61,536 nt of DNA from Frigoribacterium sp. Leaf415. Its GTDB lineage: Bacteria > Actinomycetota > Actinomycetes > Actinomycetales > Microbacteriaceae. Shown one piece after another: positions 10,336 through 21,304 of this stretch. A model generated the notes under the pieces. That model was not told the origin of the DNA. It saw only the letters and a program-made list of their open reading frames with translations, and searched no databases. The translations under genes and the position numbers were made by a program. Within the stretch, counting starts at the first letter, position 1; each line of letters starts with the position of its first letter. The stretch spans positions 1 through 61,536 of the forward strand of contig NZ_LMQR01000003.1 of assembly GCF_001424645.1 (NCBI RefSeq), written 5' to 3'.

Positions 10336-10791
10336 TCACTCCGCGGCGGGTTCGGCCGCGGCGGTGACGGTGTTGGCCTGGCCCTGGTCGTCGATGGCCG
10401 GGGCCTCGCCGGCGTGGTGGACCGTGTTGCGGTCGCCGGCGAGTTGGACGGTGTCGACGTCCTGCACCGAGACGGTCACGTCGGAGCCTTCGACGACGAG
10501 CGTGCCGACCTCGTCGAGTACGACGGTCCCGGTCGAGCCGACGATCGAGACGAGGTCGCAGCTGCTCGTGTCGAGCGGGGGAGCGTCGTCGTCCGTGGCC
10601 CCGAGGTCGACCAGCATGAAGCCGTCGTCGCAGCTGCCGACGGGGGCGGCGTCCGCGGTGGCGGTGCTGCTCGTGGTCGGGCTCGGTGTCGCGTCGGTCT
10701 CGGCGGGAGAGCACGCTGCGAGCGAGAGGATCATCGTGGTCGCGACCAGGGCAGCCGAGGCCGGCCCGCGCCGGCGGAGGAGGCCGTCCAT
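10336..10791 (-). CDS. DUF3060-like lipoprotein B
   Basis: A 151-residue lipoprotein: Arg-rich N-terminus, hydrophobic stretch and lipobox LAAC (Cys at residue 27), Thr/Ser-rich linker, then the DUF3060-type domain. That domain shows CDDGFMLVDLG, GSTGTVVLDEVG and GDRNTVHHAGEAP. Its ATG shares one base with the stop of the upstream gene (TGATG), so the two are translationally coupled. It is paralogous to 9760-10236 and 10791-11219. Each has a Cys in the CxDG motif and a second conserved Cys about 20-25 residues later, which could form a disulphide. Confidence 0.8.
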   Translation of the reverse strand: MDGLLRRRGPASAALVATTMILSLAACSPAETDATPSPTTSSTATADAAPVGSCDDGFMLVDLGATDDDAPPLDTSSCDLVSIVGSTGTVVLDEVGTLVVEGSDVTVSVQDVDTVQLAGDRNTVHHAGEAPAIDDQGQANTVTAAAEPAAE

Positions 10792-11219
10792 CAGCGTGCG
10801 GTGACGGTGTTGTCGGTGGTGCCGTTCTCGTTGACGGTCGGGGCGGCCCCGGTGTGGCTGACGGTGTTGCCGTCGCCGGCGAAGTCGACCGTGCCCACGG
10901 CACCGGCCGTGACGGTGACACCCTGGCCCTCGATCACGAGGTGGCTGACGTCGGCGAGGGTGACGGTGCCGTCGCTGCCCACCACGTTGACGCTGTCGCA
11001 GGGCTCGGTGAAGGTGACCTCGGGGGTGTCGCCGTCGAGGACGACGACGGCGTTGCCGTCGACGCAGGTCTCGGTGACGGCGGGTTCGGGGGTGACCTCG
11101 GCGAGGGGTGTCGTCTCGGCCTCCGCCTCGGCCTCCGTGGTGGCGTTCGAGGTGCAGCCGGCGAGGGCGGCGACGAGCGCGACGCCGAGGGCAGCTGTTC
11201 GCAGGGTGGTGATGCGCAT
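10791..11219 (-). CDS. DUF3060-like lipoprotein C
   Basis: A 142-residue lipoprotein with lipobox LAGC (Cys at residue 22) and a linker of repeated Glu/Ala/Thr. Its DUF3060 domain has CVDGNAVVVLDGD, GSDGTVTLADVSHLVIEG and GDGNTVSHTGAAPTVNENG. AAGGGA precedes the ATG. It is the first gene of a two-gene unit with 10336-10791. The C-terminal NTVTAR resembles NVITTR of the copy at 9760, which supports origin by tandem duplication. The function is unknown. Position next to a large secreted Ig-like protein suggests, but does not show, a shared cell-envelope role. Confidence 0.82.
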   Translation of the reverse strand: MRITTLRTAALGVALVAALAGCTSNATTEAEAEAETTPLAEVTPEPAVTETCVDGNAVVVLDGDTPEVTFTEPCDSVNVVGSDGTVTLADVSHLVIEGQGVTVTAGAVGTVDFAGDGNTVSHTGAAPTVNENGTTDNTVTAR

Positions 11220-11294
11220 GGTGGTTCCCTTCGGGAGGTAGGGGACGGTGCGGGGGCGTCGGCTCGGGGTGGGGCCGGCGGATGATGTGGGGGT

Positions 11295-11326
11295 GCCGGG
11301 GAGGCACTGTGTGGTGCCTCCCCGGC
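11295..11326 (-). terminator. Hairpin after the secreted Ig-like protein gene
   Basis: A 13-bp perfect stem (arms 11295-11307 and 11314-11326, loop TGTGTG) lies 26 nt beyond the stop of the minus-strand gene ending at 11353. Confidence 0.8.
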
Positions 11327-11352
11327 TGGGTGGTGCTGTGGTGTGGGTGGTG

Positions 11353-14300
11353 TTAGTTGCCGCTGTGGTGCCAGGCGAAGCCGTTGATGGGGTCGCCGGT
11401 CTGGCCGTCGAGGGCCTTCTGGGTGATGTTCAGCGTGTAGTTGTGGCTGGGGCCCCAGGCGCGGCTGAAGGACCAGTTGCCCTGGGCGTCGGCCTGGACT
11501 TCGCGGTAGACCGTGGAGCTCGTGGCGGAGCTGACGGTGACGGTGGCGAACGGGGTGGCGGTACCGGTGAACGTGGCGGCCACTCCGTTGTCGTAGGTGT
11601 CGCCGACCGCGGGGCTGGTCAGGACGAGTGGGGCGAACCGGGGTGCCTTGACGTTGACCGTGGTCTCGGTGGTCGACTTGTCGGGGTTCGTCTGGGTGAC
11701 CTTGATGGCGTAGTCGTTGGCCGGGCCCCAGTTGCGTTCGGGTAGTGCCCAGTTGCCTTCGGAGTCGACCTCGGCCTGGCCCATGGGCACGTTCCAGTTG
11801 TTCGTGGCGTTGACGGCCCGCACGGTGGCGCCGGGGGTGCCGGTGCCCTTGAGGACGTTCATGCCGGGGCGGTAGGTGTCACCGTCGGCGATGCTCGTGA
11901 CGGCCACGGGGACGTTGGTCGCGCGGTAATCGAGGTGGATCGTCTGTTCCTGGACGTTGCCGTTCTTGGTGGCGACGAAGGTGATGTCGTAGCCGGCCGA
12001 GGTGGGGCCGAGGTAGCGGTTGAAGGCCCAGTCGCCCTGGAGGCTCGCGGTCGCGGTGCCCATGGGGGTACCCCACTGGTTCGTGGCGGCGATCGCGGCG
12101 TTGGGTGCCGCGGTGCCGCGGAACGTGGTGGTGCCCTCGGTGTAGGTGCTGTTGTTCGTCGGGTTGGTGACCTGGAACGCGACGACGTTCTCGTAGTTCA
12201 GCTTCAGCGTCACGACCTGGGGGGTGCCCACCTGGGGTGTGGCGGTGAAGGTGATGAGATAGCCGGCGGTGGTCGGGCCGAGGTTGCGGTTGAAGGCCCA
12301 GGTGCCGTCGGCGGCGATCGCGGCGCCCATGGGGGTGCCCCACTGGTTCTTCGCGGTCACGGTCGAGCCGATCGGCGCGGTGCCGCGGAACGTGGTCACG
12401 CCCGCTTCGTAGAACTGGTCGTTCACGTGGCTCGTGACGCTCAGGGGCAGTTCTGCGGCCACGCGGTTGATGGTGTGGGTGATCTGCTGCACGTCGTCGC
12501 CTGCCGTCTGGGTGACGACGAGGTTGCTCGTGCCGAGGCTGAGCCCGCGGTTCGGGGTGATGGTCCACTCGCCGTCGACGACGGTGCCGGTCCCGATGAT
12601 GCTGTTTGGTCCGTAGCCGATCGTGACGGTGGCGCCGTCCTGGCCGTGACCGGAGAAGACCGGGCGGCTGGTCGTGACCGTGGAACCCGCTTCGGGGGTC
12701 TCGACCGTCGGGGCGACGATCACGGGGGGCTGTTCACCGTTCTCGGGGTTGAGGGTCACCGTCGAGATGGTGGTGTTGTTGCCCTTGCCGGTCTGGGTGG
12801 CCTCGAGGACGTGCTTGCGGTCGTCGACGTTCGTGGTGCGAACGGTCCACTGGCCGTTGGCGAGGACCTGGGCGGTGCCGAGGACGGTGCTGCGGCCCTG
12901 TTCGCGGACGGCGATCTGCGCGCCGACCTCGCCGGTGCCGCGCAGGGTCACCGGGCCACCGTCGTGGGCCATGCCCTCGACCGGTGCGGTGATCACGACC
13001 GCGGCGCCGTAGGTGACGGTGACGATGATCTCGCCGGTGGCTTCGTCGTCGATCTCTTGGTGGACGCGGAGGTCGTAGTCGCCGCCGGCGTCAGGGGCGG
13101 TGATCGGGGTCGACCAGGTGCCCGAGCCCAGGCGGGCGTCGGTGCGGGCGATCTCGTTGCCGTCGACGTCGCGGATCACGATCGTCGCGCCGGGCTGCGC
13201 GGTGCCGGACAGGACCGCGTCCTGACCCAGATCGGCCGGGAACGATGCCGCGCCGGTCACCGGGGCGACCTTCAGTTCGGCGTCGATCGTGGTCTCGCCG
13301 GTCTTCTCGGTCCCCTCGTACTGCTCGAGGGTGACGGAGTTCGACCCGAGCTTGAGGTCGGTGAGCTGGTACGACCAGGTGCCGTCGGTGCCGGCCTGGA
13401 CCTGCTCGGGGACCTCGGTGCCGATCAGCACGAACGAGTTCGGCACGGCCGTGCCCGAGATCTGAGCGGTCCGGTTCGGGATGTCGGTCGAGTCGACCTT
13501 CGCGGAGAAGCCGTTGATCGTGATCTCGGTGCGGACGCCGTGCACCCAGTTGTAGATGTACGCGGTGTGCAGGGCCGACGCGGCGTCGTTGAGCACGAAC
13601 GAGAACGTGTTGTCGGTGTTGGCCTTCTCGCTCTGCACGGCGCTGCCCGAGAGGCGGTCGGGGCTGACGTAGATGTTCGCCCCGGCCGAACCGGACGCCT
13701 TGCCGCTGACTGTCGTCTTGCCGTCGTCACCACGGACGACCTGCAGATCACTGATCGCCGCGATCCGTCCCGTCGACACGGTCTCCCAGGCGCCGTCCTG
13801 CCCGTACTTCAGCCGCACGGTCTCACCCGCACTGAGCAGCGACGACATCGTGATCGTGGCGTCACCGTTGGCATCGGTGCGACCCGTCGCCGCGTTGCCC
13901 CCGGCCATGTCCTCCAGGAACACATCCGCGTTCTTCTCACCACCGGTGATCTTCAACGTGACAGTGTCGTCCGCCGTGTTGTACGACGGCTCGACACGGT
14001 TCGGGGCCATTTCGGTGAAGGCGATGTCGGATGATGCCGACGTGGAGAAGTAGCGGTGGCTGGTACTCGTCGGTGAGGAAATCGCAAGACCAGTGGACTT
14101 GTTGACCAACTGCTCTTTCGCGTTCAGGGTCCACATCGCGTTGTCACGCGAGCAACCTGCATTCCCGGACCCGTTACCCGCGTAGTTCTGGCCGACCACT
14201 TCGAAGAAACACATGCCCCTCTGGGCCCCGTTGTCGACCTTCAAGGAGAAGTAGTCGCCGGACCGTGTGGCCGTGTAGGTCATCGAATTGTCGACCGCTT

Positions 14301-14553
14301 CCTGAACGGACGCATAGAGCTTGAGGAAGGGGGAGTTGACGGATTCCGCGGCATAGATGCTCCCGCTTGCATCAACGCCCACCAGGCTCACCTTCGTCCC
14401 GGACGGGATGGCGTGCGTCGCGGTCGAGTTGATTGACGGAGCCGCCACGGCGGCAGGCCCGAAGCTGAGGCCGGTGACGATCGTGGCTGCGGCGAGCCCG
14501 ATCGCGCCGGTGCGCTTGAGAGTTTTCTTCATGTGAGAGAGGTGTTCTTTCAT
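11353..14553 (-). CDS. Large secreted Ig-like repeat protein
   Basis: This 1066-residue exported protein has a signal peptide (KKTLKRTGAIGLAAATIVTG, probable cleavage after AAVAA). An N-terminal region of about 170 residues with two cysteines (GMCFFEV and GCSRDN) and no recognised fold follows. After it come at least seven Ig-like modules of about 90 residues. Modules near residues 734 and 823 share NQWGTPMG, with a decayed copy (NNWNVPMG) near 917. Each module ends with a related GPxxxxYxIxxT strand. There is no LPXTG motif or C-terminal membrane anchor, and it ends GFAWHHSGN. The start may instead be the ATG at 14532. Neither candidate has a clear ribosome site. Its paralogue is the partial gene at the left edge. 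Adhesion or glycan binding is an inference. Confidence 0.85.
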   Translation of the reverse strand: MKEHLSHMKKTLKRTGAIGLAAATIVTGLSFGPAAVAAPSINSTATHAIPSGTKVSLVGVDASGSIYAAESVNSPFLKLYASVQEAVDNSMTYTATRSGDYFSLKVDNGAQRGMCFFEVVGQNYAGNGSGNAGCSRDNAMWTLNAKEQLVNKSTGLAISSPTSTSHRYFSTSASSDIAFTEMAPNRVEPSYNTADDTVTLKITGGEKNADVFLEDMAGGNAATGRTDANGDATITMSSLLSAGETVRLKYGQDGAWETVSTGRIAAISDLQVVRGDDGKTTVSGKASGSAGANIYVSPDRLSGSAVQSEKANTDNTFSFVLNDAASALHTAYIYNWVHGVRTEITINGFSAKVDSTDIPNRTAQISGTAVPNSFVLIGTEVPEQVQAGTDGTWSYQLTDLKLGSNSVTLEQYEGTEKTGETTIDAELKVAPVTGAASFPADLGQDAVLSGTAQPGATIVIRDVDGNEIARTDARLGSGTWSTPITAPDAGGDYDLRVHQEIDDEATGEIIVTVTYGAAVVITAPVEGMAHDGGPVTLRGTGEVGAQIAVREQGRSTVLGTAQVLANGQWTVRTTNVDDRKHVLEATQTGKGNNTTISTVTLNPENGEQPPVIVAPTVETPEAGSTVTTSRPVFSGHGQDGATVTIGYGPNSIIGTGTVVDGEWTITPNRGLSLGTSNLVVTQTAGDDVQQITHTINRVAAELPLSVTSHVNDQFYEAGVTTFRGTAPIGSTVTAKNQWGTPMGAAIAADGTWAFNRNLGPTTAGYLITFTATPQVGTPQVVTLKLNYENVVAFQVTNPTNNSTYTEGTTTFRGTAAPNAAIAATNQWGTPMGTATASLQGDWAFNRYLGPTSAGYDITFVATKNGNVQEQTIHLDYRATNVPVAVTSIADGDTYRPGMNVLKGTGTPGATVRAVNATNNWNVPMGQAEVDSEGNWALPERNWGPANDYAIKVTQTNPDKSTTETTVNVKAPRFAPLVLTSPAVGDTYDNGVAATFTGTATPFATVTVSSATSSTVYREVQADAQGNWSFSRAWGPSHNYTLNITQKALDGQTGDPINGFAWHHSGN

Positions 14554-14642
14554 GTCTGGGCAACGCGATGCATCGCCAGGCGAACAGATGGTGAAATGTT
14601 AGACACAAAACAAGGCATGCACAACATGACGAGTGCAAGGGC

Positions 14643-14689
14643 TTGCGATCCGGGCGTGTCGGCGTAAACTTGAGCCAGCTCCACTCAAG
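14643..14689 (+). promoter_or_regulatory. clpB promoter with HAIR operator
   Basis: The -35 is TTGCGA (14643-14648) and the -10 is TAAACT (14665-14670), with a 16-bp spacer. CTTGAGC-N7-ACTCAAG at 14669-14689 is close to the HAIR consensus and begins on the penultimate base of the -10, exactly as at dnaK. This predicts direct HspR repression. Confidence 0.88.
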
Positions 14690-14708
14690 TTTCGAGAAAG
14701 GCACATCC

Positions 14709-16901
<2,193 letters not shown>

Positions 16902-16919
16902 GCCCGGCAGACTGGAACC

Positions 16920-17543
16920 ATGCGCACCTGGGTGAAGATCTGCGGCCTGTCCACGCCCGAGACGGTCGACGCCGCCGTCGAGGCCGGGGCCGACGCCGTG
17001 GGGTTCGTCTTCGCGGCCGGCAGTCCGCGCACGATCGATCCCGAGGGTGCACGCGCGTTGGCGGCGCGCGTGCCGGCGGGCGTCGAGACCGTCGGCGTGT
17101 TCCGCGGGCAGGGCATCGAGACGGTGCTCGAGTCGGCCCGCGCCTCCTCGGTGTCGACCGTCCAGCTGCACGGCGACGAGACCCCGGCGGACGTCGCCGC
17201 CGCCCATGCGGCGGGCTTCCGGGTGATCCGTGCCGTCAGCGCCGCCGTCTACGCGGCCGAACCCGAGGAGGCGCGGGTCGCCTTCCGAGAGGACGCCCTG
17301 CTCCTCGACGCGGTCGACCCCGGTGCCGGCGCCACCTTCGACGTCGGGCCGCTGCTGTCGGCGCCGCCTGCCCGGGAGTGGCTGCTGGCCGGCGGGCTCA
17401 CCTCGGACAACGTCGCCGGGCTGCTGGCCGGACTCCGACCCCATGGTGCCGTCGGGGTCGACGTCAGCTCGGGCGTCGAGTCGTCGCGCGGCGTGAAGAG
17501 CGTCGACCTGATCCGTGCGTTCGTCGAGGCCGCCCGAGCCTGA
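16920..17543 (+). CDS. trpF: Phosphoribosylanthranilate isomerase
   Basis: TrpF converts phosphoribosylanthranilate to CdRP in tryptophan synthesis. The 207-residue TIM barrel opens with WVKICGLSTPETVDAAVEAG, whose KICG contains the catalytic Cys. It continues with GFVFAAGSPRTI, VQLHGDE, LLLDAVDPGAGATFDV (catalytic Asp) and the phosphate loop LLAGGLTSDNV / GVDVSSGVESSRGVK. It starts 18 nt after clpB, but CAGACT lies 6 nt before its ATG, so it probably has its own leaderless transcript. No other trp gene is nearby. Confidence 0.93.
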   Translation: MRTWVKICGLSTPETVDAAVEAGADAVGFVFAAGSPRTIDPEGARALAARVPAGVETVGVFRGQGIETVLESARASSVSTVQLHGDETPADVAAAHAAGFRVIRAVSAAVYAAEPEEARVAFREDALLLDAVDPGAGATFDVGPLLSAPPAREWLLAGGLTSDNVAGLLAGLRPHGAVGVDVSSGVESSRGVKSVDLIRAFVEAARA

Positions 17544-17546
17544 GCG

Positions 17547-17621
17547 AACCCGGCCGGAGCGGACCTGGCCTGACCCGACCTGGCCTGACCCGACCTGGCC
17601 TGAGCGGACCCGGCCTCAGCC
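17547..17621. repeat. Tandem 15-bp repeat, about five units
   Basis: Units run 17562-17576, 17577-17591 (identical, GACCTGGCCTGACCC), 17592-17606 and 17607-17621, with a decayed unit at 17547-17561. The array fills the gap between the convergent trpF and threonine aldolase genes, and its last unit covers the aldolase stop codon. Confidence 0.85.
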
Positions 17622-18662
17622 GACGAGCGTGCGGGCGTCCTCGACGAACCGGTCGACGTGCGCCTCGGTGGTGTCGAACGAGCACATGAGTCGCACCTCT
17701 CCCGTGGCGCGGTTCCAGTCGTAGAAGTGGTGCGCGGCGCGGAGGGGCTCCACGGCCTCGGGCGGCAGGACGACGAAGACGGCGTTGGCGTCGACCGCCT
17801 GGGTGACAGCGACGCCCGGCAGGGTGGCCAAGCCGTCGGCGAGACGGGCGGCCATCGCGTTGGCCCTCGTCGCCGACCGCAGCCAGAGGTCGCCCTCGAG
17901 CATGGCCAGGAACTGTGCCGAGACGAAGCGCATCTTCGAGGCCAACTGTGCGTCCATCTTGCGCAGGTAGACCAAGCCGGCCCGTGCTTCCTCGGAGAAG
18001 GTCACGACCGACTCGCCCAGCACCAGGCCGTTCTTCGTGCCGCCGAACGAGACCGAGTCGACGCCGGCGTCGCGCGTGATAGCGCGGAGCGGGACGCCGA
18101 GGGAGGCGGCGGCGTTCGCCAGGCGCGCGCCGTCGAGGTGCACCCGCATGCCGAGCGTGTGCGCGTGGTCGGTCACGGCCCGGATCTCGTCGGGCGTGTA
18201 GACCGTGCCGAGCTCGGTGCTCTGCGTGATCGTGACCGCGAGGGGCTGAGGGCGCTGCTGGTCGCCCCAGCCGTAGGCCTGCCGGTCGATCAGCTCGGGC
18301 GTGAGCTTGCCGTCGGGGGTCGGCACGGTCAACAGCTTGATGCCGCCCAGGCGTTCGGGAGCGCCGCCCTCGTCGGTGTAGACGTGCGCGGTCGTCGCGC
18401 AGATCACGGCCGCCCAGCGCGGGGTGAGGGCCTGGAGGGCCGCGACGTTCGCACCGGTGCCGGTCAGCACGGGGTCGATGGTCGCCCCCTCGCCGAACGT
18501 CTCGACGACGACCTCGGCCAGCCGCTGCGTGTACGGGTCGGCGCCGTACGAGCCGACGTGGCCGCCGGCGGCGTCGACGATCGCCTGCAGCACCTCGGGG
18601 TGGGCTCCGGCGTAGTTGTCGCTGGCGAACGTGTGGACCGAGGGATCGTGGAGGCGCGTCAC
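17616..18662 (-). CDS. Low-specificity L-threonine aldolase-like PLP enzyme
   Basis: This 348-residue fold-type I PLP enzyme (beta-eliminating lyase family) would cleave L-threonine or allo-threonine to glycine and acetaldehyde. Visible motifs are FASDNYAGAHPEVLQAI, the cofactor-stacking region TGTGANVAALQAL, LHLDGARLANAAASLGV-like RVHLDGARLANAAA (PLP-binding Asp and Arg) and the Schiff-base lysine in SFGGTKNG. The start is GTG at 18662, with CAGAAT 6 nt upstream, again a leaderless layout. Related family members act on other beta-hydroxy amino acids, so the exact substrate is uncertain. Confidence 0.87.
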   Translation of the reverse strand: MTRLHDPSVHTFASDNYAGAHPEVLQAIVDAAGGHVGSYGADPYTQRLAEVVVETFGEGATIDPVLTGTGANVAALQALTPRWAAVICATTAHVYTDEGGAPERLGGIKLLTVPTPDGKLTPELIDRQAYGWGDQQRPQPLAVTITQSTELGTVYTPDEIRAVTDHAHTLGMRVHLDGARLANAAASLGVPLRAITRDAGVDSVSFGGTKNGLVLGESVVTFSEEARAGLVYLRKMDAQLASKMRFVSAQFLAMLEGDLWLRSATRANAMAARLADGLATLPGVAVTQAVDANAVFVVLPPEAVEPLRAAHHFYDWNRATGEVRLMCSFDTTEAHVDRFVEDARTLVG

Positions 18663-18760
18663 CCGTCGATTCTGCCCGACGGCCGGGTCCCGGGGTGTCA
18701 GGAGGCGCGGGGGCGCAGGGGAGTGCAGGGCCTGTTCCGAACGGTGACGGCCGCAACGTC

Positions 18761-18802
18761 TTGTGCAATGTAAATGTCACACGTAGAGTAGTACGTGACG
18801 CA
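18761..18802 (+). promoter_or_regulatory. Sigma-70-type promoter with overlapping inverted repeat
   Basis: The -35 is TTGTGC (18761-18766) and the -10 is TAGAGT (18784-18789), with a 17-bp spacer. ACGTA (18781-18785) pairs with TACGT (18792-18796) around the -10, and GTCAC/GTGAC extend the arms. A repressor site is plausible. Confidence 0.65.
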
Positions 18803-18868
18803 TCGTCGACTCGATGTCCCGCCCGGTCGGACCCGCCGGGCGCTCCTTCCACCCCGAGAGGCCCCGTC

Positions 18869-19333
18869 ATGCTGTTCGCCCACGCCCCGAAGCTCGTCCT
18901 CGCCGGTCCGTACCCGGTGATCCGTCCCGTCGCCGATCGGGCGGCGGCACTCGACGCCGAGGTCGTCGTGCTCTCGTGCGAGATGGCGACCCCGATCGAC
19001 GACGTCGTCGGCTTCGACTGGGCCGTGGTGGCCGTCGACGCCGCCACCCCGACGGCGGTACAGCTCGACCGTGCGGTCGACAGCCTCGCGGACGGCCTGC
19101 GTCGCGGTGCCCTCGTCGTCGTCGCGTCGGATCGCCCGGTCGCCCAGGCGGCGAGGCGTTTCGCCGACGACCTCGCCCGCGCCAGCGGGCTCCCGACCGG
19201 CGAGGCGTTCGCCGTCGCCGCGTGCGAGGCGGGTGTCGTCACCTGGGCCGTCGACGCCCAGGCCGAGGACGAGGCGGCGCATCTGCTCGAACGCATCGGC
19301 GCCCCGGTGGGGGACGGCGTGCCCGTGGCCTGA
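18869..19333 (+). CDS. Hypothetical protein
   Basis: A 154-residue soluble Ala/Val-rich protein of alternating beta and alpha character (KLVLAGPYPVIRPVADRAAA, then EVVVLSCEMAT, WAVVAVDAATPTAVQLDRAV, GALVVVASDRPVAQAARRFA). It looks like a small Rossmann-like fold, but I recognise no family signature. ATG at 18869 follows GAGAGG and lies about 75 nt downstream of a good promoter with an overlapping inverted repeat. It therefore appears to have its own control. It is followed by the AEC carrier gene after 45 nt. Confidence 0.6.
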   Translation: MLFAHAPKLVLAGPYPVIRPVADRAAALDAEVVVLSCEMATPIDDVVGFDWAVVAVDAATPTAVQLDRAVDSLADGLRRGALVVVASDRPVAQAARRFADDLARASGLPTGEAFAVAACEAGVVTWAVDAQAEDEAAHLLERIGAPVGDGVPVA

Positions 19334-19378
19334 CCCGGTCGTCCCGCCGGCCCCCGGGGCGTGCGACAGGATGGACCC

Positions 19379-20299
19379 ATGGGTGGAGTGCTGATCGGGT
19401 TCGCGATCATCGGCGTGATCATCGTGACCGGCTACGTCGTCGGTCGCATCGACCTGCTCGGAGAATCCGGCCACCGGGTGCTCTCGCGCCTCGTCTTCTT
19501 CGTCCTCACGCCCTGCCTGCTGTTCTCCACCATCTCGCAGGCCGACGTCCACGTGCTGTTCTCGCGGTTGTTGGTGGTCTCGGCGCTCGCCTCGCTCCTG
19601 GCCGCCGTCCTCTCGGTCGTCGTCCTGAAGTTCGTCCTCCGACGCAGTGCGGCGCAGACGGCCATCGGGACGATGGGTGGCGCCTACGTCAACGCGAACA
19701 ACATCGGCCTGCCCGTGGCGACCTACGTGCTGGGCAGTGCCACCTTCGTCGCCCCCGTCCTGCTCTACCAGCTGCTCGTGCTCACGCCGATCGTGCTCGC
19801 CGTCATGGACACCGTGACGAACCGCGGCAGCAGCCTCGGGCGCACCATCGCCCGACCGTTCACGAACCCCCTGCTGATCGGGTCCGCCCTCGGTGTGCTC
19901 GTGGCGGTCACCGGCCTCGAGATCCCCCAGGCCGTCCGCGAGCCGTTCGAGTTGGTGGGCGGTGCCGCGGTGCCGGTCGTCCTGCTGTCGTTCGGCATGT
20001 CGTTGTACGGCTCGAAGCCGTTCCAGGCAGGGCAAGGGCGCGCCGACATCGTCGTCGCCGTCGTCCTCAAGCTCGTCGTCATGCCGGTCGCGGCCTGGCT
20101 GCTCGGGGCGTTCGTCTTCGACTTCGACCGCGACGAGCTCTTCGTGGCGGTCGTGCTGGCCGGTCTGCCGTCGGCCCAGAACGTCTTCAACTACGCCCAG
20201 CGCTACCAGACCGGGGTCGTCGTCGCCCGAGACACGGTCTTGGCGACGACCATCCTCTCGGTTCCCGTGCTGGTGCTGGTGGCGGCGTTGCTCGCCTGA
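19379..20299 (+). CDS. AEC-family membrane carrier
   Basis: This 306-residue polytopic membrane protein of the auxin efflux carrier family has about ten transmembrane segments in two inverted five-helix halves. Conserved features are SRLVFFVLTPCLLFSTIS in helix 2 and GGAYVNANNIGLPVATYVLG, with the NN-x-G-x-P motif. The second half has PVVLLSFGMSLYG and LPSAQNVFNYAQRY. Bacterial relatives export or import dicarboxylates such as malonate, but the substrate is not predictable here. CAGGAT lies 6 nt before the ATG. GCGCCTCC, a copy of the window-wide motif, begins 4 nt after the stop codon. Confidence 0.88.
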   Translation: MGGVLIGFAIIGVIIVTGYVVGRIDLLGESGHRVLSRLVFFVLTPCLLFSTISQADVHVLFSRLLVVSALASLLAAVLSVVVLKFVLRRSAAQTAIGTMGGAYVNANNIGLPVATYVLGSATFVAPVLLYQLLVLTPIVLAVMDTVTNRGSSLGRTIARPFTNPLLIGSALGVLVAVTGLEIPQAVREPFELVGGAAVPVVLLSFGMSLYGSKPFQAGQGRADIVVAVVLKLVVMPVAAWLLGAFVFDFDRDELFVAVVLAGLPSAQNVFNYAQRYQTGVVVARDTVLATTILSVPVLVLVAALLA

Positions 20300-20344
20300 C
20301 CCGCGCCTCCTGGCGTCGAGAGGCCGGGTGAGGCCGCGCAGGCG

Positions 20345-21181
20345 TCAGAAGATCATCGGGCGGTCGTCGTCGAGCTCGGTCTCGAGGTCGAGGTCGACGA
20401 CCACGGGGACGTGGTCGCTCGGGGCGTCGCCCTTGCGCTCGTCGCGGTGGATGGCCGCGGACGTCACGAGGCCGTCGAAGGCCTTCGAGCCCAGGATGAA
20501 GTCGATGCGCATGCCCTCGTTCTTGGGGAAGCGCAGCTGCTTGTAGTCCCAGTAGGTGTAGCCCTCGGGCAGGCGCGAGCGGACGACGTCGGTCAGGCCG
20601 ACCTCCTCGAAACGGAAGAAGGCGTCGCGCTCGGGCTGGCTGACGTGGGTGTGGCCCTCGAAGACCGACATGTCCCACACGTCGGTGTCGAGCGGTGCGA
20701 CGTTCCAGTCGCCCATCAGGGCCAACGGCTGGTCGGGGCGCGCGGCGAGCCAGGCCTCGGTCTCGGCGGCGAGCTTCGAGAGCCAGTCGAGCTTGTAGTC
20801 GTAGTGCGGGTCGCCCAGTTCGCGGCCGTTGGGCACGTAGAGGCTCCACAGGCGGACGCCCTCGACCGTGACGCCGATCGCCCGCGCCTCCTTGGGCTGG
20901 TCGGGGCCTTCCTGGCCCTTGGCGAAGCCCGGCTGCGACGGGAAGGTGATCTCGACGTCCTCCATCGGCAGGCGGCTGACGAACGCGACGCCGTTCCACT
21001 GGCTGAGCCCGTGCAGTTCGACCTCGTAGCCGGCCTCGCGGAAGGCGTCGTAGGGGAACTGCTCGGGCTTGCACTTGATCTCTTGCAGGCCCGCGACGTC
21101 GACGTCCTCACGGACGAGCCAGTCGACGACCCTGCCCACTCGAGCCCGGACGGAGTTGACGTTGTAGGTCGCGACGCGCAT
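20345..21181 (-). CDS. xth: Exodeoxyribonuclease III / AP endonuclease
   Basis: This 278-residue Mg-dependent enzyme of the EEP family incises abasic sites and degrades 3' ends in base excision repair. Hallmarks in order are [21 protein letters not shown] (metal-binding Glu), [30 protein letters not shown] (catalytic Asp-Asn) and [14 protein letters not shown] (catalytic Asp-His). The ATG at 21181 is chosen so that the protein begins MRVATYN. An ATG 9 nt upstream is possible. TACCGT 7 nt before the start suggests a leaderless transcript. Confidence 0.93.
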   Translation of the reverse strand: MRVATYNVNSVRARVGRVVDWLVREDVDVAGLQEIKCKPEQFPYDAFREAGYEVELHGLSQWNGVAFVSRLPMEDVEITFPSQPGFAKGQEGPDQPKEARAIGVTVEGVRLWSLYVPNGRELGDPHYDYKLDWLSKLAAETEAWLAARPDQPLALMGDWNVAPLDTDVWDMSVFEGHTHVSQPERDAFFRFEEVGLTDVVRSRLPEGYTYWDYKQLRFPKNEGMRIDFILGSKAFDGLVTSAAIHRDERKGDAPSDHVPVVVDLDLETELDDDRPMIF

Positions 21182-21304
21182 GCCGACCACGGTACCGGCC
21201 CGGCACCGGCGGGGTCCGAGGCGGCCGCCGTCGCCCGACGGGGCGTCGAGCCGTCGCCGCCCCGCCCCGACGTTCGGAGCCCGCCTGCTCTACCATGGGT
21301 CACC

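Noticed and set aside
17547..17621. CRISPR array
   Set aside because: The 15-bp units are contiguous with no spacers and there are no cas genes.
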